From contig JAQUCT010000010.1 in the NCBI GenBank assembly GCA_028686075.1, forward strand, positions 1-42,337: a stretch of DNA of 42,337 nucleotides, in the 5' to 3' direction. Positions 1-9,381 of the stretch are shown here, piece by piece. The notes under the pieces are model-generated. The model was given only the letters and a program-made list of their open reading frames with translations, did no database searches and was not told the DNA's origin. This DNA comes from Bacillota bacterium. GTDB taxonomy: Bacteria > Bacillota > Clostridia > Ch29. Within the stretch, counting starts at the first letter, position 1. Each line of letters begins with the position of its first letter. The translations under genes and the position numbers were made by a program.

Positions 1-221
1 TTAACCGAGGCACAGGTGGCGTACTTGTAGCCCATGTATCCTTTTTGCTCCGGTGTTGCCCCGTTTTCTTTCAGATAATCCTCAACAAAACTATCTATTT
101 CGAAAGTGGTGATGCCCGGCCTCATAATTTTTCTAATCTCTCTGTGACAGGAAGCCAGCAGCTTTCCCGCCTGGTGCATCAAAGCTATTTCCCTTTCGGA
201 TTTAAGAGTAACCAAATTCAT
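1..221 (-). CDS. map: Methionine aminopeptidase, N-terminal part (runs off the window edge)
   Basis: Reverse complement of 1-221 reads MNLVTLKSEREIALMHQAGKLLASCHREIRKIMRPGITTFEIDSFVEDYLKENGATPEQKGYMGYKYATCASVN, typical of the MetAP N-terminus. Not in the supplied ORF track because it is partial. Confidence 0.8.
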   Translation of the reverse strand, partial: MNLVTLKSEREIALMHQAGKLLASCHREIRKIMRPGITTFEIDSFVEDYLKENGATPEQKGYMGYKYATCASV

Positions 222-443
222 CTATCCTTTCATTATATGGTGTTCTATCCATTTATTTAGGTATTGTTGCTAGTACTAAGAACATTTGTGTTTCCCTTAG
301 TATTTTAACATAAAAACTGAACTTTTTTTAATATATGTTACCCATCGGAGAAACGGTGCTCCTTACCCCTTGACTAACTGGGTTTTCAACCATTCTTTTA
401 ATGTGCTATAATTGCTGTAAACAAAGGGTTGAGGTGCTGTAAA

Positions 444-1328
444 ATGTCAAAGCTGCAGATAAAAGAAAACGTACACATATTCAAATGTCCCCTTTGCGGC
501 AGTGGTATGCGGATGCACGATGAAAAGAGCATTGTATGTGCAAAAAACCACTGCTTTGACCTATCCAGAAGGGGCTATATAAACATGCTTACAAGCACTG
601 CCAAAACAGATTATGACAGACCTTTGCTTGACTCTCGAAACCATATAATAAAAGACGGTTTTTTCGACCCCTTAACAGAGAAACTGGCCGGTTTGATACA
701 GGACCATGCCCTTAAAACTGCTGCGGGCAAAATCACAGTACTGGATGCCGGCTGCGGTGAGGGCTCTCACCTTGCCCGGGTAATCAAAAGAATAAAATTA
801 AGAACCGGCAGACGGATAACCGGGGTTGGAATCGATATTTCCAAGGAGGGCATTCACATCGCTTCAAGGGATTATCCCGGCACAGCTTGGTGCGTCGCCG
901 ACCTGGCAAAGGTGCCCTTTAAGGATGGCACCTTCAACTTTATACTAAACATACTGTCCCCCGCCAACTATGCCGAGTTTAAAAGGCTTTTGACCGATGA
1001 TGGGGTCCTAATCAAAGTGGTACCCGGCAGCGGATATCTGGCGGAACTGAGGGAGTTTTTTTACCAGTTCACCGGAAAAGAGGAATACTCCAACCAAAGG
1101 ATTGTAAAACATTTTGCCGAAAGCTTCAATATGACCGGAACACACAGGATACTCTACGATATGCCGGTGGATAGGGATACCCTCCAACACCTTGTAAGAA
1201 TGACCCCTCTGTCCTGGGGGGCTGCCGATGAAAGGATAAAGAAAGTGTTAAGGACTGGTATATCCGACATAACCATAGATTTGACGGTAATACTGGGCAT
1301 AAACAGGAAAAAAGTAGCCCACCACTAA
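444..1328 (+). CDS. RlmA-like 23S rRNA (guanine-N1) methyltransferase
   Basis: N-terminal zinc-binding CPLCGSGM..C.KNHCFDLSRRGYINML, then SAM motif VLDAGCGEGSHL. Start may be 429 or the internal ATG at 444. Confidence 0.8.
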   Translation: MSKLQIKENVHIFKCPLCGSGMRMHDEKSIVCAKNHCFDLSRRGYINMLTSTAKTDYDRPLLDSRNHIIKDGFFDPLTEKLAGLIQDHALKTAAGKITVLDAGCGEGSHLARVIKRIKLRTGRRITGVGIDISKEGIHIASRDYPGTAWCVADLAKVPFKDGTFNFILNILSPANYAEFKRLLTDDGVLIKVVPGSGYLAELREFFYQFTGKEEYSNQRIVKHFAESFNMTGTHRILYDMPVDRDTLQHLVRMTPLSWGAADERIKKVLRTGISDITIDLTVILGINRKKVAHH

Positions 1329-1360
1329 GGATAGGCTACTACGTATCTGCAACAGGATCA

Positions 1361-2890
1361 TCAGCGTGCGTTTACGGTTCCGATGTCGGTTACCTGACCG
1401 CTTTGGACGGTAACTCCCGTTTTAAAGGGATCGGGGCTGCCGGTTATAAATAATTCGTAAGTATTGGGTGAAAGGGCCAGCGTAAAGGACCCGTCGCTTT
1501 GTATTTTCGCCTGCAGTGTCCAGTTGTCGGGACTGTTGCGGTTAAAGCCCGGCCCGATAGCCATCACCGTACTTCCCGGGGATACCCCGGTTATTACACC
1601 CTTGAGGATGCCCTTATTGTTATCTATTGTATAGGTTTGGCCGGGACTGCTTGCGTTAACCGTTATTGAATCTCTTATTGCCATTTCAAAGGACATATGA
1701 TAGGTTCCGGTGGGCACTACCATTGAATAGCGGCCCTGGTCGTCTGTTTCTGCAAAACCGATACTCCTGTCGGTCACATTGCTCATGAAGTGTATGTGGA
1801 CACCTTCCTCGGGAGCACCGGTGTAGGGGTTCCTTACCACACCGGTTACCACAGCAGCCTGGCTGGCTGCCATTATTTTCAAATTCGTGTGCTCCATGGC
1901 GGAGTCTTTTCCGGCGGCCACATTCACTTCCACCATCCTTTTGTCATCCGCCGCCAGCGTTGTGTAGGTTGCCATGGCCTTACCGGAAGCATCGGTTGTC
2001 GTCTCGGACTGCGACAGCTGTGCATTTCTTTCGCCTGCTTCAAAGGCAGATGCATGGAAACTTACCATCGCACCCTCTACCGGGTTTCCGTCTTCATCGG
2101 TCACCGTAACGGTAATGGTGGCGGTCTGCCCTCCCCCTTCCGGCAGAACCTGTGGGGTTACTGCAGCAGACATTGATATGCTTTCCAAATACTGCTCTTC
2201 GGTATCCTCCGGCACCTCTTCCTCCGGCTGGTCTTCGGTGTCCCCGGGCGCATCCTCTGCCGTACCTTCCAAAAGGTCTATTATCGCCGACCCGTCGGGA
2301 CGCTCTGCATTATACACGGCGTTTGCAGTAAACCGGGCCATCTGGTCCCTTCTTATGTAAGAATCGCTTACGTATTCAAGCCCCTCGGTAAGGCCAAGCT
2401 CTCCGGCTAATTGGTCGTACCCGGTAGGCCACTCCAGTCCTTCGGTCTCATAACCCAGTATTCTTATAAGGATGGCCGCCCACTGGGCCATCTGGAGATT
2501 ATCGCCGGGACCGTATTTACCGTCCCCGTAACCTCCTATTATGCCTTCCCCTGCAGCCAGGTTAATCCAGCCAAGTGCCCATTCGTGGGCTCCCATACCT
2601 GCATAGACATCGTCAAAGGCCTGGGGCATAGCTTCAGCCTGCGCCACATCCTCTTCGTCAAATCCGGCAATGAACACCGCCACCTTTGCGGCCTCCGCCC
2701 GAGTCAGGTTGTCATCGGGACAAAACAGACCGTCCCCCCGGCCGGACAATACACCCAACTCCACCATTTGTTCTATGGCATTCCTGTGAGGATTATTCTC
2801 TATGTCGGTCATTGGCCCGGCAGCTGTTGTTACCACTGCACTAAAAAGTACGGACAGAATTATGAATAGGGCAATACTTCTTTTGTTCAT
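1361..2890 (-). CDS. S-layer homology (SLH) domain protein with invasin/Ig-like and carboxypeptidase-regulatory-like repeats
   Basis: Signal peptide; SLH repeats (MVELGVLSGRGDGLFCPDDNLTRAEAAKV; GEGIIGGYGDGKYGPGDNLQMAQWAAIL); Big-1-like GGGQTATITVTVTDEDGNPVEGAMVSF; CarboxypepD_reg-like VVRNPYTGAPEEGVHIHF..DDQGRYSMVVPTGTY. Confidence 0.8.
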   Translation of the reverse strand: MNKRSIALFIILSVLFSAVVTTAAGPMTDIENNPHRNAIEQMVELGVLSGRGDGLFCPDDNLTRAEAAKVAVFIAGFDEEDVAQAEAMPQAFDDVYAGMGAHEWALGWINLAAGEGIIGGYGDGKYGPGDNLQMAQWAAILIRILGYETEGLEWPTGYDQLAGELGLTEGLEYVSDSYIRRDQMARFTANAVYNAERPDGSAIIDLLEGTAEDAPGDTEDQPEEEVPEDTEEQYLESISMSAAVTPQVLPEGGGQTATITVTVTDEDGNPVEGAMVSFHASAFEAGERNAQLSQSETTTDASGKAMATYTTLAADDKRMVEVNVAAGKDSAMEHTNLKIMAASQAAVVTGVVRNPYTGAPEEGVHIHFMSNVTDRSIGFAETDDQGRYSMVVPTGTYHMSFEMAIRDSITVNASSPGQTYTIDNNKGILKGVITGVSPGSTVMAIGPGFNRNSPDNWTLQAKIQSDGSFTLALSPNTYELFITGSPDPFKTGVTVQSGQVTDIGTVNAR

Positions 2891-3224
2891 ACTTTTTTCC
2901 TCCCTTCAAGCATTATTGCCTGTACGGCTTTTCATTAAATATACCATACTTTCCATAACGCTTCCAGAGATTCATTCATGCAAGCCTCCTGCCATTTCCG
3001 GCTGGGGCTTGTGATGCAGGATATTGACTGCAGGGTTTCACTAAACGAAGACCGGGACCGCAGGATAGCGGTTTGTCAGTTGGCTTACCTACTATAAGAT
3101 CGGGCAGTGTCAGTTCCTTGCAGGCAAAACCAACAGTGCCTTTAATAGCTTTGACCGGACGGCGGGAATGAAAAACGGAATTGTTGCCATGAATAAACCC
3201 AACCAAGGGAACCGTCTCCCTGGT

Positions 3225-3797
3225 CTACCGGAAAACGTAAAACTTGGCTACCTCTTTACCCTTTTTATTGGTTATTACCTCACCGCTCTGCGGGTGCACA
3301 AGGACCAGCCTGATATCCACCCATCCCTTGAAACCGAAGGAAAAGCCCTTATGATATTTGAAGCGTTTCACCGCATCCACCACATCCGCATCGGGCTTTT
3401 GCGCCACAACCATAACCCCTGTCACAATGCTGGACATATGCTCTTCGTGGGGCTCCACCAACTTATCGACAGCGCATTTTAAACTGTCGGTAAAACCATT
3501 AAGCTCCTGCATTCCCACTCCGGGGAAATATTTCACCAGGCAGTGTTCGTAGTTTTCAAAACCGTAAACCCTGGCCTTCTTGGAAAAAAAGTATTTTTCA
3601 TTTTTAATATAGGACCTGGCATAAAGGTCACAGCACAGGTTTTCATACTCCCAGTCCTTTTCAATGTCAAAATACGCGCTAAGCCTCTCAGCCAGTTTGT
3701 CTATATACCCGTAATCCTCCATACAGTCACCTTCCCCGTTATTCTCGTTATCAGATATTATAGCACAAATACTAAAACCTTCCCATCGAAGCGGCAC
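3225..3797 (-). CDS. Hypothetical protein
   Basis: 190-aa ORF, possibly starting internally at MEDYGYIDKLAERLSAYFDIEKDWEYENLCCDLYARSY. Confidence 0.6.
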   Translation of the reverse strand: MPLRWEGFSICAIISDNENNGEGDCMEDYGYIDKLAERLSAYFDIEKDWEYENLCCDLYARSYIKNEKYFFSKKARVYGFENYEHCLVKYFPGVGMQELNGFTDSLKCAVDKLVEPHEEHMSSIVTGVMVVAQKPDADVVDAVKRFKYHKGFSFGFKGWVDIRLVLVHPQSGEVITNKKGKEVAKFYVFR

Positions 3798-3854
3798 AAA
3801 AACCCAGCCTCCGGCATAGAATGGAACAAGGAGTAAAATATCCGCCCCGGGGGA

Positions 3855-4148
3855 ATGAACATGGAAAAGGATAATACCCTATACTTCCTTAATCTTATCA
3901 ATTACGCACTGGGGATAGCCATAGGGGCTGTGGCACTGTCCGAGTTTAAACACCACCGGAACAAAACCCCTTTGTTAATAATCCTGGCCGTTGTAATAGC
4001 CGGCCCCCTGGAGGACTTTTTAGTCCGGATGATACAGGAAAAACCCATTCCCGGCCACCAAAAGGAATGGGGCATAAAGCTTGTGGACCAGCTCACCAGC
4101 CTCGGGTTTATGCTGTTTTTGCTTCTGGCCGCCCTTGATTCCAAATGA
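3855..4148 (+). CDS. Small hypothetical membrane protein
   Basis: 97-aa ORF with hydrophobic segments, followed by a terminator hairpin at 4170-4202. Confidence 0.6.
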   Translation: MNMEKDNTLYFLNLINYALGIAIGAVALSEFKHHRNKTPLLIILAVVIAGPLEDFLVRMIQEKPIPGHQKEWGIKLVDQLTSLGFMLFLLLAALDSK

Positions 4149-4169
4149 CCGTCTTTTTAACAAATGAAT

Positions 4170-4202
4170 GGAGATGCTCCAATGGGCATCTCCTATTTTT
4201 TA
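4170..4202 (+). terminator. Rho-independent terminator
   Basis: GGAGATGC-tccaatgg-GCATCTCC followed by TATTTTTT. Confidence 0.7.
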
Positions 4203-4696
4203 TATGCCTTTAATATCTCCCCATAATACAATACGTGGTAGTCTTTCGTTGAATAACAGTTTTTATTAATATCGCCTGCAAGACTATTACCATCCATACC
4301 CTGCCTGTATACTATCCTGCACTCAATATGTGCATCACAGTCGCTTATTATCGGCGTATCCACCGCCAAGCCCTTTTCGGTCTTAAGAGAGCACTCCTTG
4401 AACTTGTCAATGTCCCTGCCTGATTTTTTGCCGCATACGTTAAGGGCATCCTTCAGCTGTCCACCAAGGGGGACACTCACCGTGAACTCCTTCGCCTTGC
4501 TTATTATTTCATGGGTGTACCGGCTGTATCTTACCATGACCATAAAAATAGGCTTTTTCCACACAAACCCGACCGACCCCCAGCCTATGGTCATTGTATT
4601 GGTCCTTTCCCCGTCACTTACAGTCAGGAAGGCTCCCTTTTGCAGTTGCTCCAAAACCTCTGCCGAAATTTTTGTAAAATCGGTTTCCTTGTACAT
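4193..4696 (-). CDS. Flavin reductase family protein
   Basis: FTKISAEVLEQLQKGAFLTVSDGERTNTMTIGWGSVGFVWKKPIFMVMVRYSRYTHEII is typical of this family. Confidence 0.75.
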   Translation of the reverse strand: MYKETDFTKISAEVLEQLQKGAFLTVSDGERTNTMTIGWGSVGFVWKKPIFMVMVRYSRYTHEIISKAKEFTVSVPLGGQLKDALNVCGKKSGRDIDKFKECSLKTEKGLAVDTPIISDCDAHIECRIVYRQGMDGNSLAGDINKNCYSTKDYHVLYYGEILKAYKK

Positions 4697-4698
4697 GT

Positions 4699-5112
4699 TT
4701 ACACCTCCGTATATTCTACAAGCTCTATCCTTTCCCCCGAGGGACCTTTGAAAAACGCCGTCTTAATACCATTGAAAAGACCCGGTATGGTATTGGGCTG
4801 CTCGGTTTCCAACTCTATACCCTTTTTCTTAAACGTTTTTACGATTTCCTCAATACCCTTTACCTCTATTGCTATGTGGTTGATGCTTCCGCCCTGCCCC
4901 TGACCCGCCTTTGCCTTGTCGGAGGGCTCTATCAGCTCTATAAGCATGGAACCCAAACGCAGGAAGGAGAGGTTAAGCCACTGGTTACCCGGTTTTTCAA
5001 GCCTGGCCTCGTTCTCAAGTTTAAACCCAAGGTTTTCTATGTAGAAAGCCTTTGACCTTTCCATATTCCTGGTATGAATACCTATATGGGCAGGCCCTTT
5101 GAATACTGACAT
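4699..5112 (-). CDS. VOC/glyoxalase family protein
   Basis: Likely starts at MSVFKGPAHIGIHTRNMERSKAFYIENLGFKLENE; C-terminal INHIAIEVKGIEEIVKTFKKKGIE. The upstream ORF extension is not family-like. Confidence 0.75.
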   Translation of the reverse strand: MSVFKGPAHIGIHTRNMERSKAFYIENLGFKLENEARLEKPGNQWLNLSFLRLGSMLIELIEPSDKAKAGQGQGGSINHIAIEVKGIEEIVKTFKKKGIELETEQPNTIPGLFNGIKTAFFKGPSGERIELVEYTEV

Positions 5113-5360
5113 TGTATCACCTTCCCTTTGATTTAGATCATGGATAACAGTATCTGGCCGGGACTGGTCCCCGGCATGACATACATCATCCTTTAAATAA
5201 AGGGGCCTCATGAACAATATGCACATGCGTGTCCGCATAAGCGGGTATTCATGAAGCCCTAACAACAACTGGCAATCACCACAAAGGGATGCGTCCCCGT
5301 TGGGCTATTACTATTATATTATGCCAAATCCAACCATTCAAGATGCAAGGTCTTTATTCC

Positions 5361-6968
5361 TTAATCAATATCGCTGGCAATCCTGCTCATAAGAGCCGCC
5401 ATCTGTCCCCTGGTTATTCTCTCGAAGGGCTTAAATGTTCCGTCATCATACCCCATAAAAATCTCCCGGCGGCTCATCGCATCAATGGCCGGATAGGACC
5501 ACCGGCCCCGGTCTACATCCCTAAAGGAGACCTCCTCTTCGTCCCGGTCTTCTTCGTCAATGTCTATTATTCTTTCCAGGATTACCGCCATCTCTTCCCT
5601 AGTCAGCGGGTCTTCGGGGCCAAACCTTCCGCTACCCTTACCTTGCATTATGCCATGCTGCTGGGCTATGCCTATCTCCTTAAAAGCCCAGTGATGATCG
5701 GTAACATCAGTATAGGAACCGGTTGCCCGATCTTCTCCAAGGTCCAGAGCCCTTACCATTATGGCCGCAGCCTGTGCCCTGGTAAGCGGCCTTTCGGGAG
5801 CGAAATGGGTGCTGGATACACCCTGCATCCATCCCTTTTCCTCCATATCGGCGATCTCATCCTGGGCCCAGTGCCCGTAGCTGTCCACAAACCAGCTACC
5901 GTTTAACCAAAGCCCGAAATACTCCCAGGTATCATCCGTTTCCTGGCCGAGACTCCAACTGCCGGCACCTTTAAGTCCGTATTTCTGTACCAACCTCAGT
6001 TTATGCTGTATTGATTGCTGGTTTTCAAACCATATTACATAGGTCCCGGGAGTAAAAGTCCTGCCGGACACCCTGTAGTTTCCGTATCCGGGGCTTATTG
6101 TAATGGTCGCTTTTGGGGAAGCGGCATACTCGTCAAAATCCACCCTTCCGTTATACCTGTCCAGCATTTCCTGAACCTTGTTTAAGTGCAGTCCGTAGCC
6201 TCCGTATTTCTGCCCCGCCTTCCAGTACCGGCCGTAAAAGGGAATACCCAGAACTATTTTTCCCGCAGGTACATACTGAAGGGCGTATTTAATCGCGTCT
6301 TCAACAAAGGAAATGCTTGCCACCGGCCCTTGTACATCCCCCTCGCTTTTTTCATCGTAGGCCATTATCATAAGGTAATCACTATACCGTGCCAACGCTT
6401 CATAGTCGTAAGAGCCCTGCCATCCTGTATTGATTCCCTTTGGATTGGCCGCCACCGCAACCGATACTTCCTTTCTGCTCGGCAGTTCCTCCCTTACAAG
6501 CCTTACAAAATCCGTATAGGCTTCCCGGTCGGCTTCGGTAACGTTTTCTATGTCCACATTGACCCCGTCAAAACCGTATTCCATCACCGCATCCGCAACC
6601 TGCTTGGCCAGTGCTTTTCTGTTTGCCAGAGCAGCCCTGCCCTTTACCCTGTCCCAGTGGTTGCTTAGGAAAGGAATAACCCTTATATCCCTCTCCTCCA
6701 TTGCCTTTACAAACCCCTTGTCTGTGATACCGTTAAGAACGAGGTTCCCTGCATCATCCAGGCCGAAATAGCTGGGCGATACCGTATCAAGGTCACCGCC
6801 GGCTTTGTCCACGTTTCTTATAAAGGCCTGGGTGTCTCCAAAATACATATATGTCATGTTAAACCTTTTGCCCTTGGCATAAGTATACCCGCCAAAGACA
6901 AGGCCGGTAATTATAATAAGGGCGGTACCTGCTGCTGCAATTTTCTTTATTTTCGATAGTATGTTCAT
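5361..6968 (-). CDS. Glycoside hydrolase family 18 protein with C-terminal SLH repeats
   Basis: GH18 catalytic motif GFDGVNVDIENV; LMIMAYD; C-terminal SLH repeats (HFAPERPLTRAQAAAIMVRAL; GRFGPEDPLTREEMAVIL; GTFKPFERITRGQMAALMSRI). Confidence 0.85.
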   Translation of the reverse strand: MNILSKIKKIAAAGTALIIITGLVFGGYTYAKGKRFNMTYMYFGDTQAFIRNVDKAGGDLDTVSPSYFGLDDAGNLVLNGITDKGFVKAMEERDIRVIPFLSNHWDRVKGRAALANRKALAKQVADAVMEYGFDGVNVDIENVTEADREAYTDFVRLVREELPSRKEVSVAVAANPKGINTGWQGSYDYEALARYSDYLMIMAYDEKSEGDVQGPVASISFVEDAIKYALQYVPAGKIVLGIPFYGRYWKAGQKYGGYGLHLNKVQEMLDRYNGRVDFDEYAASPKATITISPGYGNYRVSGRTFTPGTYVIWFENQQSIQHKLRLVQKYGLKGAGSWSLGQETDDTWEYFGLWLNGSWFVDSYGHWAQDEIADMEEKGWMQGVSSTHFAPERPLTRAQAAAIMVRALDLGEDRATGSYTDVTDHHWAFKEIGIAQQHGIMQGKGSGRFGPEDPLTREEMAVILERIIDIDEEDRDEEEVSFRDVDRGRWSYPAIDAMSRREIFMGYDDGTFKPFERITRGQMAALMSRIASDID

Positions 6969-7076
6969 GCCGTTCCCCCTTCCGGTTATAGTAAAAATGA
7001 TAAGGGAGTACGGCATAAATAGCAACGTACAATTTATGTTAACCAATCGTCCCCAAGCCCTGTCAATTGTGAAGTA

Positions 7077-7544
7077 TCAGCCCTTTGACATTTTGCCGGT
7101 AATGTTTTCTATTTCAACCTTTATTACCACCAGCCTGTCCAGCATCTCCTCAGTGTAATGGGTGTAAGGTTTGCCTGAATATTTTTCTACTATTACGTCG
7201 AGGCCCTTTTTCTTTTCTTCAATGCCTTCAACAAGAACAGCCCTTCCAAACCCAATCACGCTGTAATATTTCATACTCCAGTCGCAGGGTTTATCCGCCG
7301 GGACTGGCTCGCATTCGGTATCCACTTCAAAACACAGGTTTTGATTCTTTTTCAAAATGTCAATCTTTTTCCCCTCGCCAGCGGAGTGTAAGAATAGGTA
7401 GCCGTCCCAGTAGGCAAAATTCATTGGTACTATGTAAGGCCTGTCATCTTCACAGAGTGCGATCCTGCAGACAACCGCCGCCTCTAATATTATGTCAATA
7501 AGAGCCCTGTCGATTATTTCCTTATCTCTTCGTCTCATAAGCAC
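7077..7544 (-). CDS. Pyridoxamine 5'-phosphate oxidase family (FMN-binding) protein
   Basis: AAVVCRIALCEDDRPYIVPMNFAYWDGYLFLHSAGEGKKIDILKKNQNLCFEVD. Confidence 0.8.
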   Translation of the reverse strand: MLMRRRDKEIIDRALIDIILEAAVVCRIALCEDDRPYIVPMNFAYWDGYLFLHSAGEGKKIDILKKNQNLCFEVDTECEPVPADKPCDWSMKYYSVIGFGRAVLVEGIEEKKKGLDVIVEKYSGKPYTHYTEEMLDRLVVIKVEIENITGKMSKG

Positions 7545-7559
7545 CCTCCTTTATATTTA

Positions 7560-7958
7560 TTAAGCCAGATCCTCTTTTATATACCACCTAACGAAAGCAT
7601 GTATATGGGGATAAAAGCCATACCAAGTATTGTTGTAACTGCCACCGCCAGAGTTGCATATCTGTGATCTGCTCCATAGGTTTGGGCAACTATGGCAACT
7701 TGAGTCATGACGGGCATTGCGGCCTCTATTATAAACACTTTTTTCATCAGAACCGGAAGCGCGACAGGGCATAATATTAAAAAAGCCGTTAAAGGACCCA
7801 GTAGGAACCTTCCTATTTGCTGTGTCCTGGTTAAACCACCCCTTGGAAGTCAGGTAATATGAAATAGAAACTATAGTTATAATTGTGAAGGTGCTCTGTA
7901 AAGCGTCTAATACTATCAAGTCCTTGCCCTCCCCAGGTTGTTGGTTAATGTTTCGCAT
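7560..7958 (-). pseudogene. AEC (auxin efflux carrier-like) transporter remnant with internal deletion and frameshift
   Basis: N-terminal LDALQSTFTIITIVSISYYLTSKGWFNQDTA is followed directly by the C-terminal part in another frame: KVFIIEAAMPVMTQVAIVAQTYGADHRYATLAVAVTTILGMAFIPIYMLSLGG. The middle of the transporter is missing. Confidence 0.75.
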
Positions 7959-8080
7959 TCACTTAAATATATCATTTTTTTGGTGTCTAAGCCACCCGAA
8001 GACTTAATTTGACTATTAATTGGATACAATCCCAGGTTGTTGTGTTATAATAACAAAAAATCCACGTATAAGGAGTGCCT

Positions 8081-9220
8081 ATGTCTAATATTGAACTCAT
8101 AGCTACCGCCACCTTTGGTCTGGAGGCGGTCGTAAAAAGAGAAGTCGTAAACCTTGGATATACAGACCTTGTTACCGAGGACGGTAAAGTTACCTTTTTC
8201 GCCGACCTTGACGCAATACCCAAGGCCAACCTGTGGCTTAGGTCAGCCGACAGGGTGCTGCTCAAAATGGGTGAATTCAAGGCCCTTAGTTTCGAAGACC
8301 TCTTTGAAGGAACAAAGGCTCTGCCCTGGGACGATTGGATCACAGAAGACGGCAAATTTACAGTTACAGGAAAGTCGATAAAGTCGAAGCTTTTCAGCGT
8401 TCCGGACTGCCAGGCAATTGTCAAAAAAGCAGTGGTGGAAAGGATGAAACAAAGGTACAAAAAGGATTGGTTCAATGAAACGGGGCCGGAGTTTACCATC
8501 CAGGTTTCACTTTTAAAGGATATTGCAACCCTCACCATAGACACCAGCGGCACTGGCCTCCATAAAAGGGGCTACCGGCACCATTCGGTGGAGGCACCCA
8601 TAAAGGAGACGCTGGCGGCAGCACTTGTAAACCTTAGCTTCTGGAACAGGGAAAGGCTGCTTGTCGACCCTTTTTGCGGCTCAGGAACAATACCAATAGA
8701 AGCAGCCATGGTTGGACGAAACATAGCTCCTGGCCTGGGCAGAAGTTTTGCGTCGGAGTATTGGCCGAAGGTGGGCAAGGACCTGTGGAAACAGGCTCGG
8801 GTTGAGGCCCTTAAGTCTATAGACCAGGATGCCCGGATACGTATAAGGGGTTCGGACATCAATTCAAAAGCAGTAGAAACGGCCAGGCAAAATGCTGTTA
8901 ACTGCGGTGTGGACGACTGTATCGAGTTCCGGGCTATACCCTTTTCGCAGCTTGAAATAGCCGAAGATTACGGCATAGTTATTACCAATCCCCCCTACGG
9001 CGAAAGGTTGGGCAGTCCCCAACAGGTACATACCCTGTACCGTGATATGGGCAAAAAACTCTCTCATAACAATACCTGGTCGGTATACGTGCTTACCTCA
9101 GAGGAGGACTTTGAAGCCCTTTTTGGGAGGAAGGCCGACCGTAAAAGAAAGCTGTATAACGGCAGAATAAAGGTGGATTACTACCAGTATCATGGGCAGA
9201 GGCCGCCAAGGGGAGACTAA
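8081..9220 (+). CDS. THUMP-domain class I SAM-dependent RNA methyltransferase (RlmL N-like/YpsC family)
   Basis: IELIATATFGLEAVVKREVVNLGY..., LVDPFCGSGTIPIEAAMVGRNIAPGLGRSFASEYW, IVITNPPYGERLG. RBS AAGGAG precedes ATG 8081 (alternative GTG at 8075). Confidence 0.85.
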   Translation: MSNIELIATATFGLEAVVKREVVNLGYTDLVTEDGKVTFFADLDAIPKANLWLRSADRVLLKMGEFKALSFEDLFEGTKALPWDDWITEDGKFTVTGKSIKSKLFSVPDCQAIVKKAVVERMKQRYKKDWFNETGPEFTIQVSLLKDIATLTIDTSGTGLHKRGYRHHSVEAPIKETLAAALVNLSFWNRERLLVDPFCGSGTIPIEAAMVGRNIAPGLGRSFASEYWPKVGKDLWKQARVEALKSIDQDARIRIRGSDINSKAVETARQNAVNCGVDDCIEFRAIPFSQLEIAEDYGIVITNPPYGERLGSPQQVHTLYRDMGKKLSHNNTWSVYVLTSEEDFEALFGRKADRKRKLYNGRIKVDYYQYHGQRPPRGD

Positions 9221-9381
9221 CTATATATAAATACCCTCCGGGATAAATATCCTATTCGAAAGTCCAGTGCCGTCAGTACCCCTCCTCAGAAGGGCTGGAG
9301 TACCGGTAGCGGCTGTAAAACCGGATATTATTTTTATTAGGGGAAATAATACTGATATATTTTACCGGAGGTGCAAAAAAA

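Noticed and set aside
45-260. 71-aa + strand ORF at the left edge
   Set aside because: Antisense to the methionine aminopeptidase N-terminus read on the minus strand (1-221).
1790-2869. Overlapping + strand ORFs (128, 128 and 152 aa) opposite the SLH gene
   Set aside because: Antisense shadow ORFs of a GC-balanced coding gene; Cys/His/Ser-rich, no family resemblance, no RBS.
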